Assembly: GCA_030066795.1 (NCBI GenBank)
Contig: JASJAW010000004.1
Location: 45,878-109,877 of the forward strand
From: Dinoroseobacter sp.
GTDB lineage: Bacteria; Pseudomonadota; Alphaproteobacteria; Rhodobacterales; Rhodobacteraceae
Direction: 5' to 3'
DNA length: 64,000 bases
Within the stretch, counting starts at the first letter, position 1, and the number at the start of each line of letters is the position of its first letter. The position numbers and the translations under genes were made by a program. Below are positions 52,582-62,800 of the stretch, piece by piece. The notes beneath the pieces are model-generated. The model saw only the letters and a list, made by a program, of their open reading frames with translations. It ran no database searches and was not told the origin of the DNA.

Positions 52582-53400
52582 TTATCCGAGAGGGATAAGC
52601 GGAATGTTCATCAGGGCTTGACCGAAGACCGCGAAGGTCAGGCCGCTGTAAACGATTGCGGCGAGCCGTATGGTCTTAACAGAAGCGGTTTTCTCTCCAC
52701 GTTCCAACAACAGAGCGAGGAAAGGCAAAACCTGCATTGCGTGAAGCGATGCGAAGTGTGCAGGGCGCAAGTCACCGACAACGCCCGACCAACCTACAAG
52801 AGGCAAAGTCGGAGCTCCCACAGGATGAACACCTACATGACGGTCACCCAAAAAGCTCATTGTAACGGCAACGATCATCGTTAGGACGAATGTCAACAGG
52901 AAGCCCAGCCAGATAGCTTCGCGCACCGCTGGACTTAAGTCTGCACTCTTATCGCGCTTGACTAGCCATCCAATGGCTGCAGTCGCTGCAACCAGAGACA
53001 CCGCTCCTGCAGCCATGACGACTTCGTACATCATGCGATGAAAAGGTGTAGAGACGTTGAAGTGGGACGTTTCTGCGCGACCGGCCTGGTACATCATGTA
53101 GGCCATTTCCGAGAGAAAAGCGGCCGCCATGACCCAGCCAATAACTCGAAACGGCCAACCTTCGCGGACACTTGGTGACAAGCGTGTTTCAACCAACGTT
53201 ATGGTTGCGAACAGGACAGCAAAGCTTAGCGCGAACTTGAGTGGCTTCATCCAGACTGCCACGCCTTCAATCGTTCGGTCGTCGACAAAGCTCCAAAGAA
53301 CAGTCAAAGCGACAAGGACCACCGAGACAACTGCAAGAACACGGAATTGCGAAGGCGCTTCTTGGGCAATCGAGGGGGAGTTAGTATCAAGCAAGGACAT
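52582..53400 (-). CDS. Polytopic membrane protein, unknown function
   Basis: A 272-residue protein with about seven hydrophobic helices (VLAVVSVVLVALTVLWSFV, MKPLKFALSFAVLFATITLV, FLLTFVLTMIVAVTMSFLG). Histidines and polar residues in the loop HVGVHPVGAPTLPLVGWSGVVGDLRPAHFASLHAMQ resemble a conserved functional site. It overlaps the ABA4-like gene by 14 bases, so the two are coupled. No named family is recognised; its partner suggests a role in lipid or carotenoid modification. Confidence 0.7.
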   Translation of the reverse strand: MSLLDTNSPSIAQEAPSQFRVLAVVSVVLVALTVLWSFVDDRTIEGVAVWMKPLKFALSFAVLFATITLVETRLSPSVREGWPFRVIGWVMAAAFLSEMAYMMYQAGRAETSHFNVSTPFHRMMYEVVMAAGAVSLVAATAAIGWLVKRDKSADLSPAVREAIWLGFLLTFVLTMIVAVTMSFLGDRHVGVHPVGAPTLPLVGWSGVVGDLRPAHFASLHAMQVLPFLALLLERGEKTASVKTIRLAAIVYSGLTFAVFGQALMNIPLIPLG

Positions 53401-53869
53401 GGTAGTCTCCCTTTAGAGAACGGGATTGAGTTGGAAGAACGGCGGCGCGAAGACCTAATTCTGTCAGACCGGCTATCAGGAAGCCCAATGGCCCAAGCAT
53501 GAAAGTAGAAAGCAGGATCGGGGCCTGCACCAGGCGTCCGACACCGGCTCGATCCATCCGCGTTGCCATTACGGCACCCACAAAGAGATCAAATGCTAGA
53601 TAGTGCACCCAACCGGCTAGCAGGGCCCAGCGGTCAGACATGAGGATCGCGACGTTCTCAAGACTGTCGAAACCACCACCCATTCCAGAGAAACGACTAA
53701 AGATCAGAGCAGCATATACGGCAGATAGGCCGCTCGGAATTATCCAAAGGGGGATCGCATTGAACCAAGTGTAGCGGCGTGGCCCAAGGATGAGCAGCAC
53801 CCATCCCACCATCGCAGCTGTGCCTACATGCGAGAAAACAATATCGGGTAAGAGAACATCGGAAACCAT
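53387..53869 (-). CDS. ABA4-like (DUF4281) membrane protein
   Basis: A 160-residue protein from ATG 53869, with GGAG upstream located in an earlier in-frame ATG. Four helices; blocks VFSHVGTAAMVGWVLLIL, ALLAGWVHYLAFDLFVGAVMATR and LLSTFMLGPLGFLI are those of the ABA4 family, whose plant member is needed for neoxanthin synthesis. Bacterial members are uncharacterised. First gene of the TetR-controlled operon 53869-51932. Confidence 0.85.
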   Translation of the reverse strand: MVSDVLLPDIVFSHVGTAAMVGWVLLILGPRRYTWFNAIPLWIIPSGLSAVYAALIFSRFSGMGGGFDSLENVAILMSDRWALLAGWVHYLAFDLFVGAVMATRMDRAGVGRLVQAPILLSTFMLGPLGFLIAGLTELGLRAAVLPTQSRSLKGDYHVLA

Positions 53870-53876
53870 CTGAATA

Positions 53877-53902
53877 TCTCCACTGTAAATTTCCACTGTC
53901 TA
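53877..53902. promoter_or_regulatory. Tandem TetR-type half sites before the ABA4-like operon
   Basis: CTCCACTGTAAAT and TTCCACTGTCTAT overlap as direct repeats of TCCACTGT spaced 13 bases apart at about 53877-53902, covering the ABA4-like gene's leader. Confidence 0.5.
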
Positions 53903-53940
53903 TAAATAGAGCCCTCAGCCTTGCAAAGTCCAGAGAAAAA

Positions 53941-53955
53941 ATTTACAGTGGAAAT
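53941..53955. promoter_or_regulatory. TetR-type site before the regulator gene
   Basis: ATTTACAGTGGAAAT is the inverse of the ATTTCCACTGT-type sites at 53877-53902. It lies 15 bases before the tetR ATG, consistent with one regulator binding both sides of the divergent spacer. Confidence 0.5.
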
Positions 53956-53969
53956 ATGGAGCGCATAGT

Positions 53970-54623
53970 ATGTTGAAAAATAATAGAAAAAATTACCACC
54001 ATGGTGACCTGAAGACCGCTTTGGTAGATGCGGGTCTTTCAGAGCTGGAGGAGAAAGGACTGGAATCTGTATCTCTTAGATCTATTGCTGCCCGAGTCGG
54101 AGTAAGCCACACCGCCCCCAAGAACCATTTTGATGGGCTACGTGGTTTACTTACTGCAATAGCTGCTGTCGGGTTTGAACGGCATGCTCAAGAGATGTCT
54201 AGTGGAGTCGAACATCTTCCTCCGGGCAAAGAGCGCCTCAAGGCGGCCTGCAACGGTTACGTGAGATTTGCGCTATCTAATCCGGAGCTCTTCAAGCTCA
54301 TGTTTTCGAGTACTCTTTGTGACGCAAGTGACCCTGAGCTTAAGAAAGCAGCATGGAACAGCTACGGAATTTTGCGGGGCGTAGCTCATGGTCTCGATTG
54401 GGACAAAGCCGATGCGCCCGGAAGTCCGTGGCGAACTGAATGGATGCTTTGGAGCATGGTGCATGGATATGCGATGCTTCTGATCGAAGGGCAGATCCGT
54501 CGTAATGACGACGGGACGCCACTATTCGAGATGGACGGCCTGTTGCCTGACTTCGCCTACCGCGAGGCCGAACTTGAAAAAATGCCGCCACCATTCGAGG
54601 GGCGCGGCAGCGTAGAGATTTAA
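53970..54623 (+). CDS. TetR/AcrR-family regulator with WHG domain
   Basis: A 217-residue regulator. NYHHGDLKTALVDAGLSELEEKGLESVSLRSIAARVGVSHTAPKNHF is the N-terminal DNA-binding domain with the common YHHGDL start. The C-terminal part (YVRFALSNPELFKLMFSS, WRTEWMLWSMVHGYAMLLIEGQI) is the WHG ligand domain. Divergent from the ABA4-like operon with shared ACAGTGGA repeats between; it probably represses that operon and itself. Confidence 0.9.
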   Translation: MLKNNRKNYHHGDLKTALVDAGLSELEEKGLESVSLRSIAARVGVSHTAPKNHFDGLRGLLTAIAAVGFERHAQEMSSGVEHLPPGKERLKAACNGYVRFALSNPELFKLMFSSTLCDASDPELKKAAWNSYGILRGVAHGLDWDKADAPGSPWRTEWMLWSMVHGYAMLLIEGQIRRNDDGTPLFEMDGLLPDFAYREAELEKMPPPFEGRGSVEI

Positions 54624-54748
54624 CTTCCATTTACAGCTTGCCAGTTCAACGTTTGACAAGTGCTAGGCTATGCATTTGCAAATACGCAAAAGGACAACAC
54701 CTTTGGTGAGCGTGCTGCAAATGTGCAGCACGCTATAGTGGGAACAGG

Positions 54749-55498
54749 TTATTCGATCTGCCCAGGTAGGCTCAGATCACCCGAAGCGATGTCAAAAACA
54801 TCTGTCACGCACAGAAGCGGAGCGTGGATACTTTCGTTCACTCGAAGAGCCGCTGTAACTCCATCGAAAGAAGCTCCAACTGCTCCGCCGGAAACAGCGG
54901 CGTTAATCGTGACCTCAGGTCCATCAAAGATCGGAGTAAATCCCGGACTGTCTAGTAAAATGGGAAACCCAGGCCACGTAGCAGGCAAGCTTGGTTCCGC
55001 TCTTTCCGGAATATCAGCCACAGCGAGAGCTCCCGGGCCACAGCTTTCTGATGGCGCAAGAACGACCCAGTGGCTATGCCAGATTTCGCCATCGTTTCCC
55101 GGGTCGCCGTCCAGATTTTCGTCGAAGAGCGGTGTATCGTCAAAGTCAGGATGGCTGGTCGCTGCCATTGCCAGTATCCCCGCTCCCTTGTCAAAACCAA
55201 CGACAGATGGGTCGAGCGAAGTCGGCCAGACATAGGACAAGACAGGAGCCCCCCCTACTTCCCCTTTGGGCTCGGGGGTTTCAGCGCCAGCTAAACCAGC
55301 AGTTGTCATATGAAAGGTTACAGTGTTGCCGGTTCGATGGACATGTGCAGCCAAGATGTCGAATGGAGCGGAGTCCGTCGTTCCGGCTTCTGACAAGATA
55401 GCGCCTTCTTGTTGAATCGCCTGGTGTGCGTGATCTCCGTCAGCGTTTGCCGCTGAGGCAACGACGATGAGCGATAGCGTTTTGATCAATCGGGGCAT
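54749..55498 (-). CDS. Secreted protein of unknown function, MarR-controlled
   Basis: A 249-residue exported protein (signal peptide ends SAANADGDHAHQAI). The mature N-terminus DGDHAH and later HVHRTGNTVTFHM and EIWHSHW give several His-X-His groups, which might bind metal. A YVWPTSLDPSVVGF block and a C-terminal Cys pair are visible. No family is recognised. It diverges from a cysteine-rich MarR regulator with two palindromic operators between. Confidence 0.75.
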   Translation of the reverse strand: MPRLIKTLSLIVVASAANADGDHAHQAIQQEGAILSEAGTTDSAPFDILAAHVHRTGNTVTFHMTTAGLAGAETPEPKGEVGGAPVLSYVWPTSLDPSVVGFDKGAGILAMAATSHPDFDDTPLFDENLDGDPGNDGEIWHSHWVVLAPSESCGPGALAVADIPERAEPSLPATWPGFPILLDSPGFTPIFDGPEVTINAAVSGGAVGASFDGVTAALRVNESIHAPLLCVTDVFDIASGDLSLPGQIE

Positions 55499-55534
55499 TT
55501 TGATTTCCTTGATAAGTCGGTTAACGACCTCCTT

Positions 55535-55557
55535 AATAGTATCGACTCGATACTATT
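55535..55557. promoter_or_regulatory. Perfect 23-base MarR operator
   Basis: AATAGTATCGA (55535-55545) and TCGATACTATT (55547-55557) are perfect inverse arms around one C. Its core TATCGA-N-TCGATA recurs at 55569-55581. It lies 37-59 bases before the start of the divergent secreted-protein gene, in the right place for repression. Confidence 0.8.
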
Positions 55558-55568
55558 TCAATAATTAA

Positions 55569-55581
55569 TATCGAGTCGATA
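55569..55581. promoter_or_regulatory. Second MarR operator core
   Basis: TATCGAGTCGATA is a perfect palindrome around G, the same core as at 55535-55557, centred 29 bases away and 38 bases before the marR ATG. Two core sites in the divergent spacer suggest control of both genes. Confidence 0.75.
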
Positions 55582-55618
55582 CCTTTAAACTATGTTGGCG
55601 CCGTGCTAGGAAAAACCT

Positions 55619-56182
55619 ATGAACAGACCAGAACCTCAACGAAACCGTCGTGCCAGTGAACTTCATAGTCTTTTGGAACGTGTTACGAGAGTCGTGGCGT
55701 CGGATAGCCGAGCCAGCGACATCAACCCTGCGCAAATTACAGCACTAGGATACTTGGCACGTGCCAACCGGTTTTCTAGAAAACCGTCTATAGTTGCAGA
55801 ATATCTCGGGGCGACGAGAGGTACCGTCTCTCAGACACTCAAGGCGCTTGTTCGAAAAGGGTTGGTCGAGGAGACTCCTAATCCTGAGGATGGTCGCAGC
55901 ATAAGCTACACGGTGACTCCGGACGGCCATGCGACGTTGGAGCGTGAATCGTCGTTGGCGTCTGTCCTTGCAGAGATGACAGCTTCGGAGATCGATACCT
56001 TAAGTTCTTCGTTGAGAGAGGTGCTGCTAAAACTTCTCGAAGCTCAGTCTTACAAGACCTTCGGCGCTTGCCGCACCTGTGCCTACCACGAAGTCGCTGG
56101 AAAGGATCGCTACTGTAGGCTTCTGGAACTCGGGTTGAGTGACGAAGAAGCTGAACAGCTTTGCGCCGAGCACACAAGATAA
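55619..56182 (+). CDS. MarR-family regulator with C-terminal four-cysteine cluster
   Basis: A 187-residue MarR protein. The winged helix is clear: SIVAEYLGATRGTVSQTLKALVRKGLVEE and PNPEDGRSISYTVTPDGH. Beyond the usual end, about 45 residues carry CRTC, then YCRLL and LCAEH, giving C-x2-C-x(11)-C-x(15)-C with nearby His. The spacing suits an iron-sulfur cluster or zinc. That would make it a redox, oxygen or metal sensor; which metal cannot be decided from sequence. It sits 30-80 bases after two palindromic operators. Confidence 0.85.
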   Translation: MNRPEPQRNRRASELHSLLERVTRVVASDSRASDINPAQITALGYLARANRFSRKPSIVAEYLGATRGTVSQTLKALVRKGLVEETPNPEDGRSISYTVTPDGHATLERESSLASVLAEMTASEIDTLSSSLREVLLKLLEAQSYKTFGACRTCAYHEVAGKDRYCRLLELGLSDEEAEQLCAEHTR

Positions 56183-56314
56183 TACTCGGAGTGTTACTAT
56201 AGCGATGTACGACACGATGCAAACGCACGATCAACTACGTGTCTGAAATCAAATGAAATTTTAGGTGATCGAGCTCATCTACTGTTCTAAACACCGATAA
56301 ATAATATCGACCGG

Positions 56315-56800
56315 TTATTCTACTCCTGGCCTCTTCCGGCAATTGCAGACCGGATCGAGTGTTCCGCCGACTTCTGTGACTACACGACGATTGCGACGTT
56401 CCCGCGCCTCGATCTCGATCGCCGGCCTTTCTTCGCCGAATGAGACTACCGCCTCTAGTTGAGAGCGTTGCACGCCTTGCGAAACAAGATACTCCAGAGC
56501 CGCATTTGCGCGCCTCAAGCCTAGAACTTCATTGTAATCTACTGAGCCAACGCGGTCAGCGTGACCTTCCACGCGGAACCAAATTGTTGGGTACTGAAGA
56601 ATGAAGGCGGCCTGTTCCCCCAACGCGGCGCGCGCTGTTGCATCCAGTTCCGCTTTGTCAAAGTCGAAGAAAACGGTCGTGGTGACGGTGTCTTCGAAAA
56701 GGGAAGAAAGTTGCACTTCGGTTTGGCGCGACTGCGAGCACCCTGAAAGGACAAAAACAACGAAGATAATCGATGCTGGCAAGCGGTAGGAGTACTTCAC
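56315..56800 (-). CDS. OmpA-family peptidoglycan-associated lipoprotein
   Basis: A 161-residue lipoprotein. GTG 56800 is chosen because AGGAG lies seven to eight bases upstream and it gives a normal lipoprotein signal (FVVFVLSGC); an in-frame ATG lies at 56818. The OmpA C-domain follows: FFDFDKAELDATARAAL, RVEGHADRVGSVDYNEVLGLRRANAALEYL and a basic RERRNRRVVTE helix, which bind peptidoglycan. It starts eleven bases after the autotransporter stop on the same strand, so the two are probably co-expressed and the lipoprotein may anchor or assist the autotransporter. Confidence 0.85.
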   Translation of the reverse strand: MKYSYRLPASIIFVVFVLSGCSQSRQTEVQLSSLFEDTVTTTVFFDFDKAELDATARAALGEQAAFILQYPTIWFRVEGHADRVGSVDYNEVLGLRRANAALEYLVSQGVQRSQLEAVVSFGEERPAIEIEARERRNRRVVTEVGGTLDPVCNCRKRPGVE

Positions 56801-56811
56801 GGCTGCGCTCC

Positions 56812-59800
56812 TCACCATTCATAACGAAGGTTGAGTGAAGCGGAATAGTCCTGCCCAGCCGAAGCAAAGCGGCCGCCAAGACCGGCGCGAAGCGTTACGT
56901 CATCCGAGAGATGTGTTGTGAGGTCAAACTCAGCGAGATAGGCGCTTTCTTCGAAACGATTATACGCACTGACGCCCAGTCTGCTTCCGGTTGGATCGTT
57001 AATAAAGCCGCCTGTAAGATCCAGATCTCCGCCTGAAATTAGTGTTTCATAGCCGATCAACGCATTGAAATCCGTAGGCGTCCCATTCGCAGCGCCTCGG
57101 AATTTTGCGCGAAGCCCTGCTCGCCCCCAAAGCCCATTACCGGTAGCGCTATCATATCCAAAACGTTCCAGCCCACTCGCTGAACCTCCCGTTTCAGTAA
57201 ATCCGTCGCGTGACACGCGGCTCCAACTAAGCGAACCGGTGGCCCCAACATCCCAACAAGGGTCTACGTAGCTCCATTGTGTGAAACTCGCTTGGATTGA
57301 AAGGGACGTAGCATTGTAGCTGCCAGAGAGTTGCTCTCCCTGAGAGTCTTGGCGGCTCTGAGATATATCGTGATAACCGTATATCGCGCTGAAAGTGAAA
57401 TCGCTTTTGCCGGAGCGGACATCTAAGTAGGCTCCAAAACGAGTTGTTCTATCGTCCAGGCCACTGCGGTCACTCAGCCTCAACTCAGTGTCTCTGTAAC
57501 CAAGAACGAGACCAATCCGTGCTTCGGATTGATCAAACCAATCTAGCTCACGTTCATAGCCAAGATCGATCTGGATTTCTTCCAGCGTTTCATCCAAACC
57601 CTCGGCGAGTTCAAAAGACTCTCCTCGAGTTCCAACGAAGTCGACCCAAACGCAAGCTTCGTAGTCTCCATCCCGGCCATCAAACAACAACACTTGTCCC
57701 GGCAAGCACCCGCTTTCACCGTCAGGTCGTACACTTTCAGGACGCATAATCGTACCGATAGTAGCCGCTGGAGGTTCGCTGTAGCCACTTGGTCCGGTAC
57801 CGCCGATCACCATCAAGAGGTTGTTCCACGTTCCTCCCGGGCCCACAGGAGCACCTGCATCGTTAACATAGCTGAAAGCGATGTCCCCAAGTCCGACACC
57901 AGACAAGCGTTCCGTGCTACCGGCCTCGGAGCGGGACACCAAGTAGCGAATTTCTCCAACCGGGCTGCTGGCAAGTGCCGTTTCGAAATCAGCAGCGGTA
58001 TCTCCAGAAGCAACGTCGATGACGGGCGAAAATGCAGCCCCAGACGCTATCCCGATTTCTCCTGTAGCAATAACAAGATCAGCGTCTTGCTCGGCGAGGC
58101 CAGTAGCGCAATTGGAACCTGAATCGGCGCAATCAGAGAACCTCGCGATGTCGTATGCCACGTTCCGCCCTACTAACGCTCCATCACTACTGAGGTTGCT
58201 CAAGTCATCAGGCACCCGATACTCGATCTCGTAGTTGGACGTATTCCCAAATTCGAAAACTCCAGTCGAAGAGATAGTGCCGATAGAGTTGCCCGGCCTT
58301 AAAGTACCGAGGACTTCAGTCAGTGAGTTGTCGACGAGACCATCGCCAGTAAGAACACCGCCCGCGTCAACTCTGAGTACGCCTCCCCCAATCTGGTCCC
58401 AGGTTTCCGGCTGCCACATACCGGAGCTTTCAATGGCGTCGTTCAGGTTCAATTCACCGTTTTGCAAGCGGATCAAATCGGCATCTAGAATACCCTCCAC
58501 CGCCAAGGCCGATGAGCCAAGACCGGCGTTCAGTTCAATCGTCTCAAATGTTCCCGCTACGACGTCTAGATCATTGTCAGAGATCACTCCCGTGTTTCGC
58601 GCCTCTGATCCAATCCGGCCGCCTAAGTCGCGCCAAACCTGCAGCAGGTCAGCATCGCCAGTATTCTCTCCAGCGTCCAACGAACCTCGCACGAAGGCTC
58701 CGTTAAACACCTCGATACGGTCATCGCCCGTGGACAAATCCAAGTTGCCGTTAATCGAGCCGCTATTGGAAATGGTGTCATCGCCTGTGAACAGGCTGAT
58801 ATCTCCGTTGATAGTTCCTGCATTGGTCAGCGAGACGTTGGTAACGCCCGAGCTGCTGGTTGCGTCGCGGCGAACGCGCAAAGCTAACCCAATCTCGTCG
58901 GCGTTCTGATCACCAGTTATCGTAGCGCCGGCCTCGTTGATAATCGTCAACTCAAAATTGTTACGGTCGAACTCGGCATCGTAGTCGATCGCCGTCCCGT
59001 CAGCGAAGATCTGTCCGCCCGCCTCATTTGTGATCCGGGTGTAGCAATGGCCGTCCGTGCTATCAAAACTACCGTCTGAGCAAACCAGGTAGCCGTTAGC
59101 TCCAGAACCGGGCCCATCGAAGTCGAACATAGAGATCGCTGCACCATTAGTTGTGTCAGCCCCTCCGGCAGCACGGCCCTCAATCCGGCCAGCGTTACGT
59201 ATAACGATGTCCTCGTTGACCTCGTCAAAGTAGATACCAAGCGGGCCGACCATTGTTCCGAGGTTCTGAATTTCTATGTCGGTCCGTTCGCTTGCGACGC
59301 CATCCTGGTCATCGATCCAAAGCGCGGCAGCTTCATCTTCGTCGGTATACTGGTCTGGGCCAGAAGCTTCTATGAGGCCCCCTGCGGAATTGGCGAAATC
59401 AACCCCGTCGCCGCCTTCGATCAGTATCGCACTGCCATCAAGCGAGCGCACGACACCTGCATTTCTGATCTTTGTTGGGTTGATGCTCGGCGTGTCTCGG
59501 CCTCGGAAGGGCTGGCCGCTACCACCGATCAACAGCGCTACTCCTTGAGCCGCCTCCACCAGACCTGTTGAGGTATTCTCGAACCCCAACTCCGGACTCA
59601 TCGACCGCGAGAAATAGATCGTGCCGTCAACTCCGGGACTTGTGTCGCGGTTGATAATGGAGCCGGAGTTCAAAACGCTGCCTATGTCGTTGAACTCTAC
59701 CAACCGATCCTGTGCGCTCAAGGAGTCAGCGAATACTCCTTCTGCCTCGGCAGACAAAATCAACGCATCTGGATCCCAAACAATTGTGCCCGAGTTGATT

Positions 59801-62800
59801 AACCGATCACCAGTGGTCGTCGTGCGATTGAAAAAGTCCTCAGCGCTAAAGGTAAAGTCGATATAGGTGTTTATTGTGCCGCGGTTTTCGACTGTCTGGT
59901 CTCCACGATCACCGAAGTTAAGAGACCCCGCTGTGTAATCCACCCCGGGACATGACGTGCAGAAGTCGGTAACAACCAGCTCTGTCTGAACTACTCCTCC
60001 CGTATCGTTAAGAAAAAGGCCCTCATGTGCGAGACCAATGTCTGCTGCCGACTGAATTCCAGAGGTTCTGTCAGCTGAGCTCAAAGTTAAGGTCGCGCGA
60101 TTGATAATCGACCCACCTTCGCCTGTCCGAACCAGGACAGGGTTGAACTCGTCCCCTTCCATTTCGAGGTCGTCGACCATTTTGACATCGCTCCTGATGT
60201 CTACGGTGCCACGTCCGAAACCTTCAAAGCGATTCAGGGTGGCAGTCCCGGGCCCATCAAAGTCTAGGATTAAAGTGCCGTCTCCAAAGAAACCGGCAGT
60301 TTCGAAACCTGTCGGAGCACCCGTAGGCGCCGTAAGACTTTCCAGTTCAGTGATCGTCACTGTCTGGTTAGAATCCACCCCAACAAGGATTGAGTCCTCG
60401 CCGGTCCCCGCATCGAGGATCCCGGCAATGGATCCATTGGTGGTTCCGTTAGCCTCGGTCTGCCACCAAACGAAGAAGTCGTCGCCGGCACCAAGGCTAA
60501 CGTCTCCAGTTATGATGCCGCGGTTTTGGACAAGATCGTAGAAACCACTCTGTCCAAGCACATTTGGATTGTCGCCGGTCACCAGGTCACCATCGATGGT
60601 GCCAGTGTTGGTTACAAACGCAACGCCAGAGACTTCATCAGTGGGAAAACTGTCAAGCCTGCGCTGTTCCAAAAGAACATCGCCTGAAATCAAGCCCGAA
60701 TTCTGGAGAGTGACCCTTTCTGGCATGGTGATACGGATCGCGGCTTCATCACCGGAGCTGTTGGAATCGCCCTCAATCGTTGCACCCTGCGCATTCGAAA
60801 TACTGACGCGAAACCGCTGATCAAAAAAACTGGTCGCACCCGGAACCAGCGACCGGATTGCCTCTCCTTCCGAGGTGATCGTTGCGCCACTTTGATTGTC
60901 TATAGTGACGTCGATCGGCGTTTGCCCAAAGCTATCAACCCCGTCGAATGTAATCGCAGTGTCAACGCCTCGAATTACCCCGCCGCTGCGATTGGTTATC
61001 TCAATCGGCGCCTCGTCGATGTCGATTGCAACGCTGTCCGTACCGATACCTTCAATCGTACCGCTGTTGTCGACCGTCGATGCGATCTGCTCGATTACGA
61101 TCGCAGTCGCGCCGGAAAAAGTACCACTGTCGGCCGAGATCGTTCCGGAGTTCGTAAGGTCAATACCCTGCTCCATATCGAGGGTCTCAGGAAAGTTGTC
61201 ACGGGTAGTCGAGATACTGCCAGTATTTATAACGGTCAGGGGACCCAACTCTCGAGACACAAAGCGGCCAGTAATGCCGCCTACGATCGAGCCATCATTC
61301 AACAATGTTTGCTGATCTGCTCGGTTGAATTGAATCACGGCTCCGTTCTGAAGATTGACAGTTGCTCCCGCCGTGTTGATGAATTCCTGCCCGTTGGAGC
61401 TAAACGCTATATCGCCTCCGAGATCGATGTTAGCCTCGTTTCTGAAGGTTATGTCTTCTCCTACGACCTCACCTACTAAGCTAAATCCTGTATCTATAGT
61501 CAGATCTTCAGTGATACGTGTCGTGTCCGCCGAAAAGCGGAGAAGGGCGCTTAAATTCGGGTCGCCAGCGAGTGCTATGACCGCTGTACCGCCGCCAAAT
61601 GTTCCAATGCCTTCAAAGCTGTTTCCTGCTACCCCAGCGGGATCGAAATCTGACGTATCGGTAAAAGTAAAGGTCTGCCCTTCATCGACCCCATAAGCCC
61701 AGTAATCGAAGAAACTACCGCCTGAGACAGTCGAAGTAACCGTTCCGGGATTCCCTGTAACCCAGTCCACGAAGAGATCACTGCCGTCGCCTAAATCCAC
61801 TGATCCTGTCACGGAACCGCGATTGCTTAGGAGGTCGTCAGAGCTACCGGTGTCGATGTTTCCTATGATTGTTCCCGTGTTTGCAATTTCGACGGCGTAG
61901 GGCAACAAGGACAACTGATCGATTTGCTGCGTAGTTGAGTTCATCATGATATCGCCGTTTATCGTGCCGGCGTTGTTCAAAAAGACTGAGATGTTACTCT
62001 CCGATTGGATGGCGTAGCCAACGTCATTAGAGTCGGTGTCGCCCGCAATCGTTGCCCCCGCCTTGTTATCGATTTCTAATTGGGTCACGTCTAATTCGCC
62101 GAAAGTAACGCCCGAGACAAAGAGCCCGATGGCATCTCGATCGGATTCGATACGGGCGGTATCCCTGTTTAAAATCGTTAATGTCCCGGGATCGTTGCCA
62201 AAAAGGTTACTTGTAAAGCTATCCTTCCGGAATTCGATCCCATGACGTTCCCCGCGGATGATGCCATCATCAAAATTTTCGATCTGCATCAGGTTATTTT
62301 CTAGGAATGCTCCGCTGCCTTCGGTCGTCAGAGACTCGATGAGACCTTCATTCTGTAGGCGTGCCGCACCGGAATAATCTCTTACAGAATTGGCAGAATA
62401 ACGAACTGCGTCAGTTTGAGGTGCTGTTCCGGCAGCACGGATTGTGCCGCTGTTGATCACGCCCAGATCGCCAGTATCGTCTGGTTCGCTCAACTCAATA
62501 TCTACGGCACTGCTAAAGCCCGAACCGCTGTCGGTGGCATATTCGATGGTTCCGGTGTTCGTGACGAGGCGCGACACGACTGCCCCGTTAATCGTCCCGG
62601 CATTGGTTACGCCGAAGTCGCTCGACACGCTGAAAGGAATTGACTCAACGTTTACTCTAGACGCGTCTGGGTCGGCGAACTCCACTACACCACCGCTCAG
62701 GTTTTCAAAGCGACGTAGTTCGCTCGAACTGTCAATGAGATCGCCAGATAGGCGCAGGGTGCCACCGTTTACGACAATCGCGGCGTCCTCTCGGGCAATA

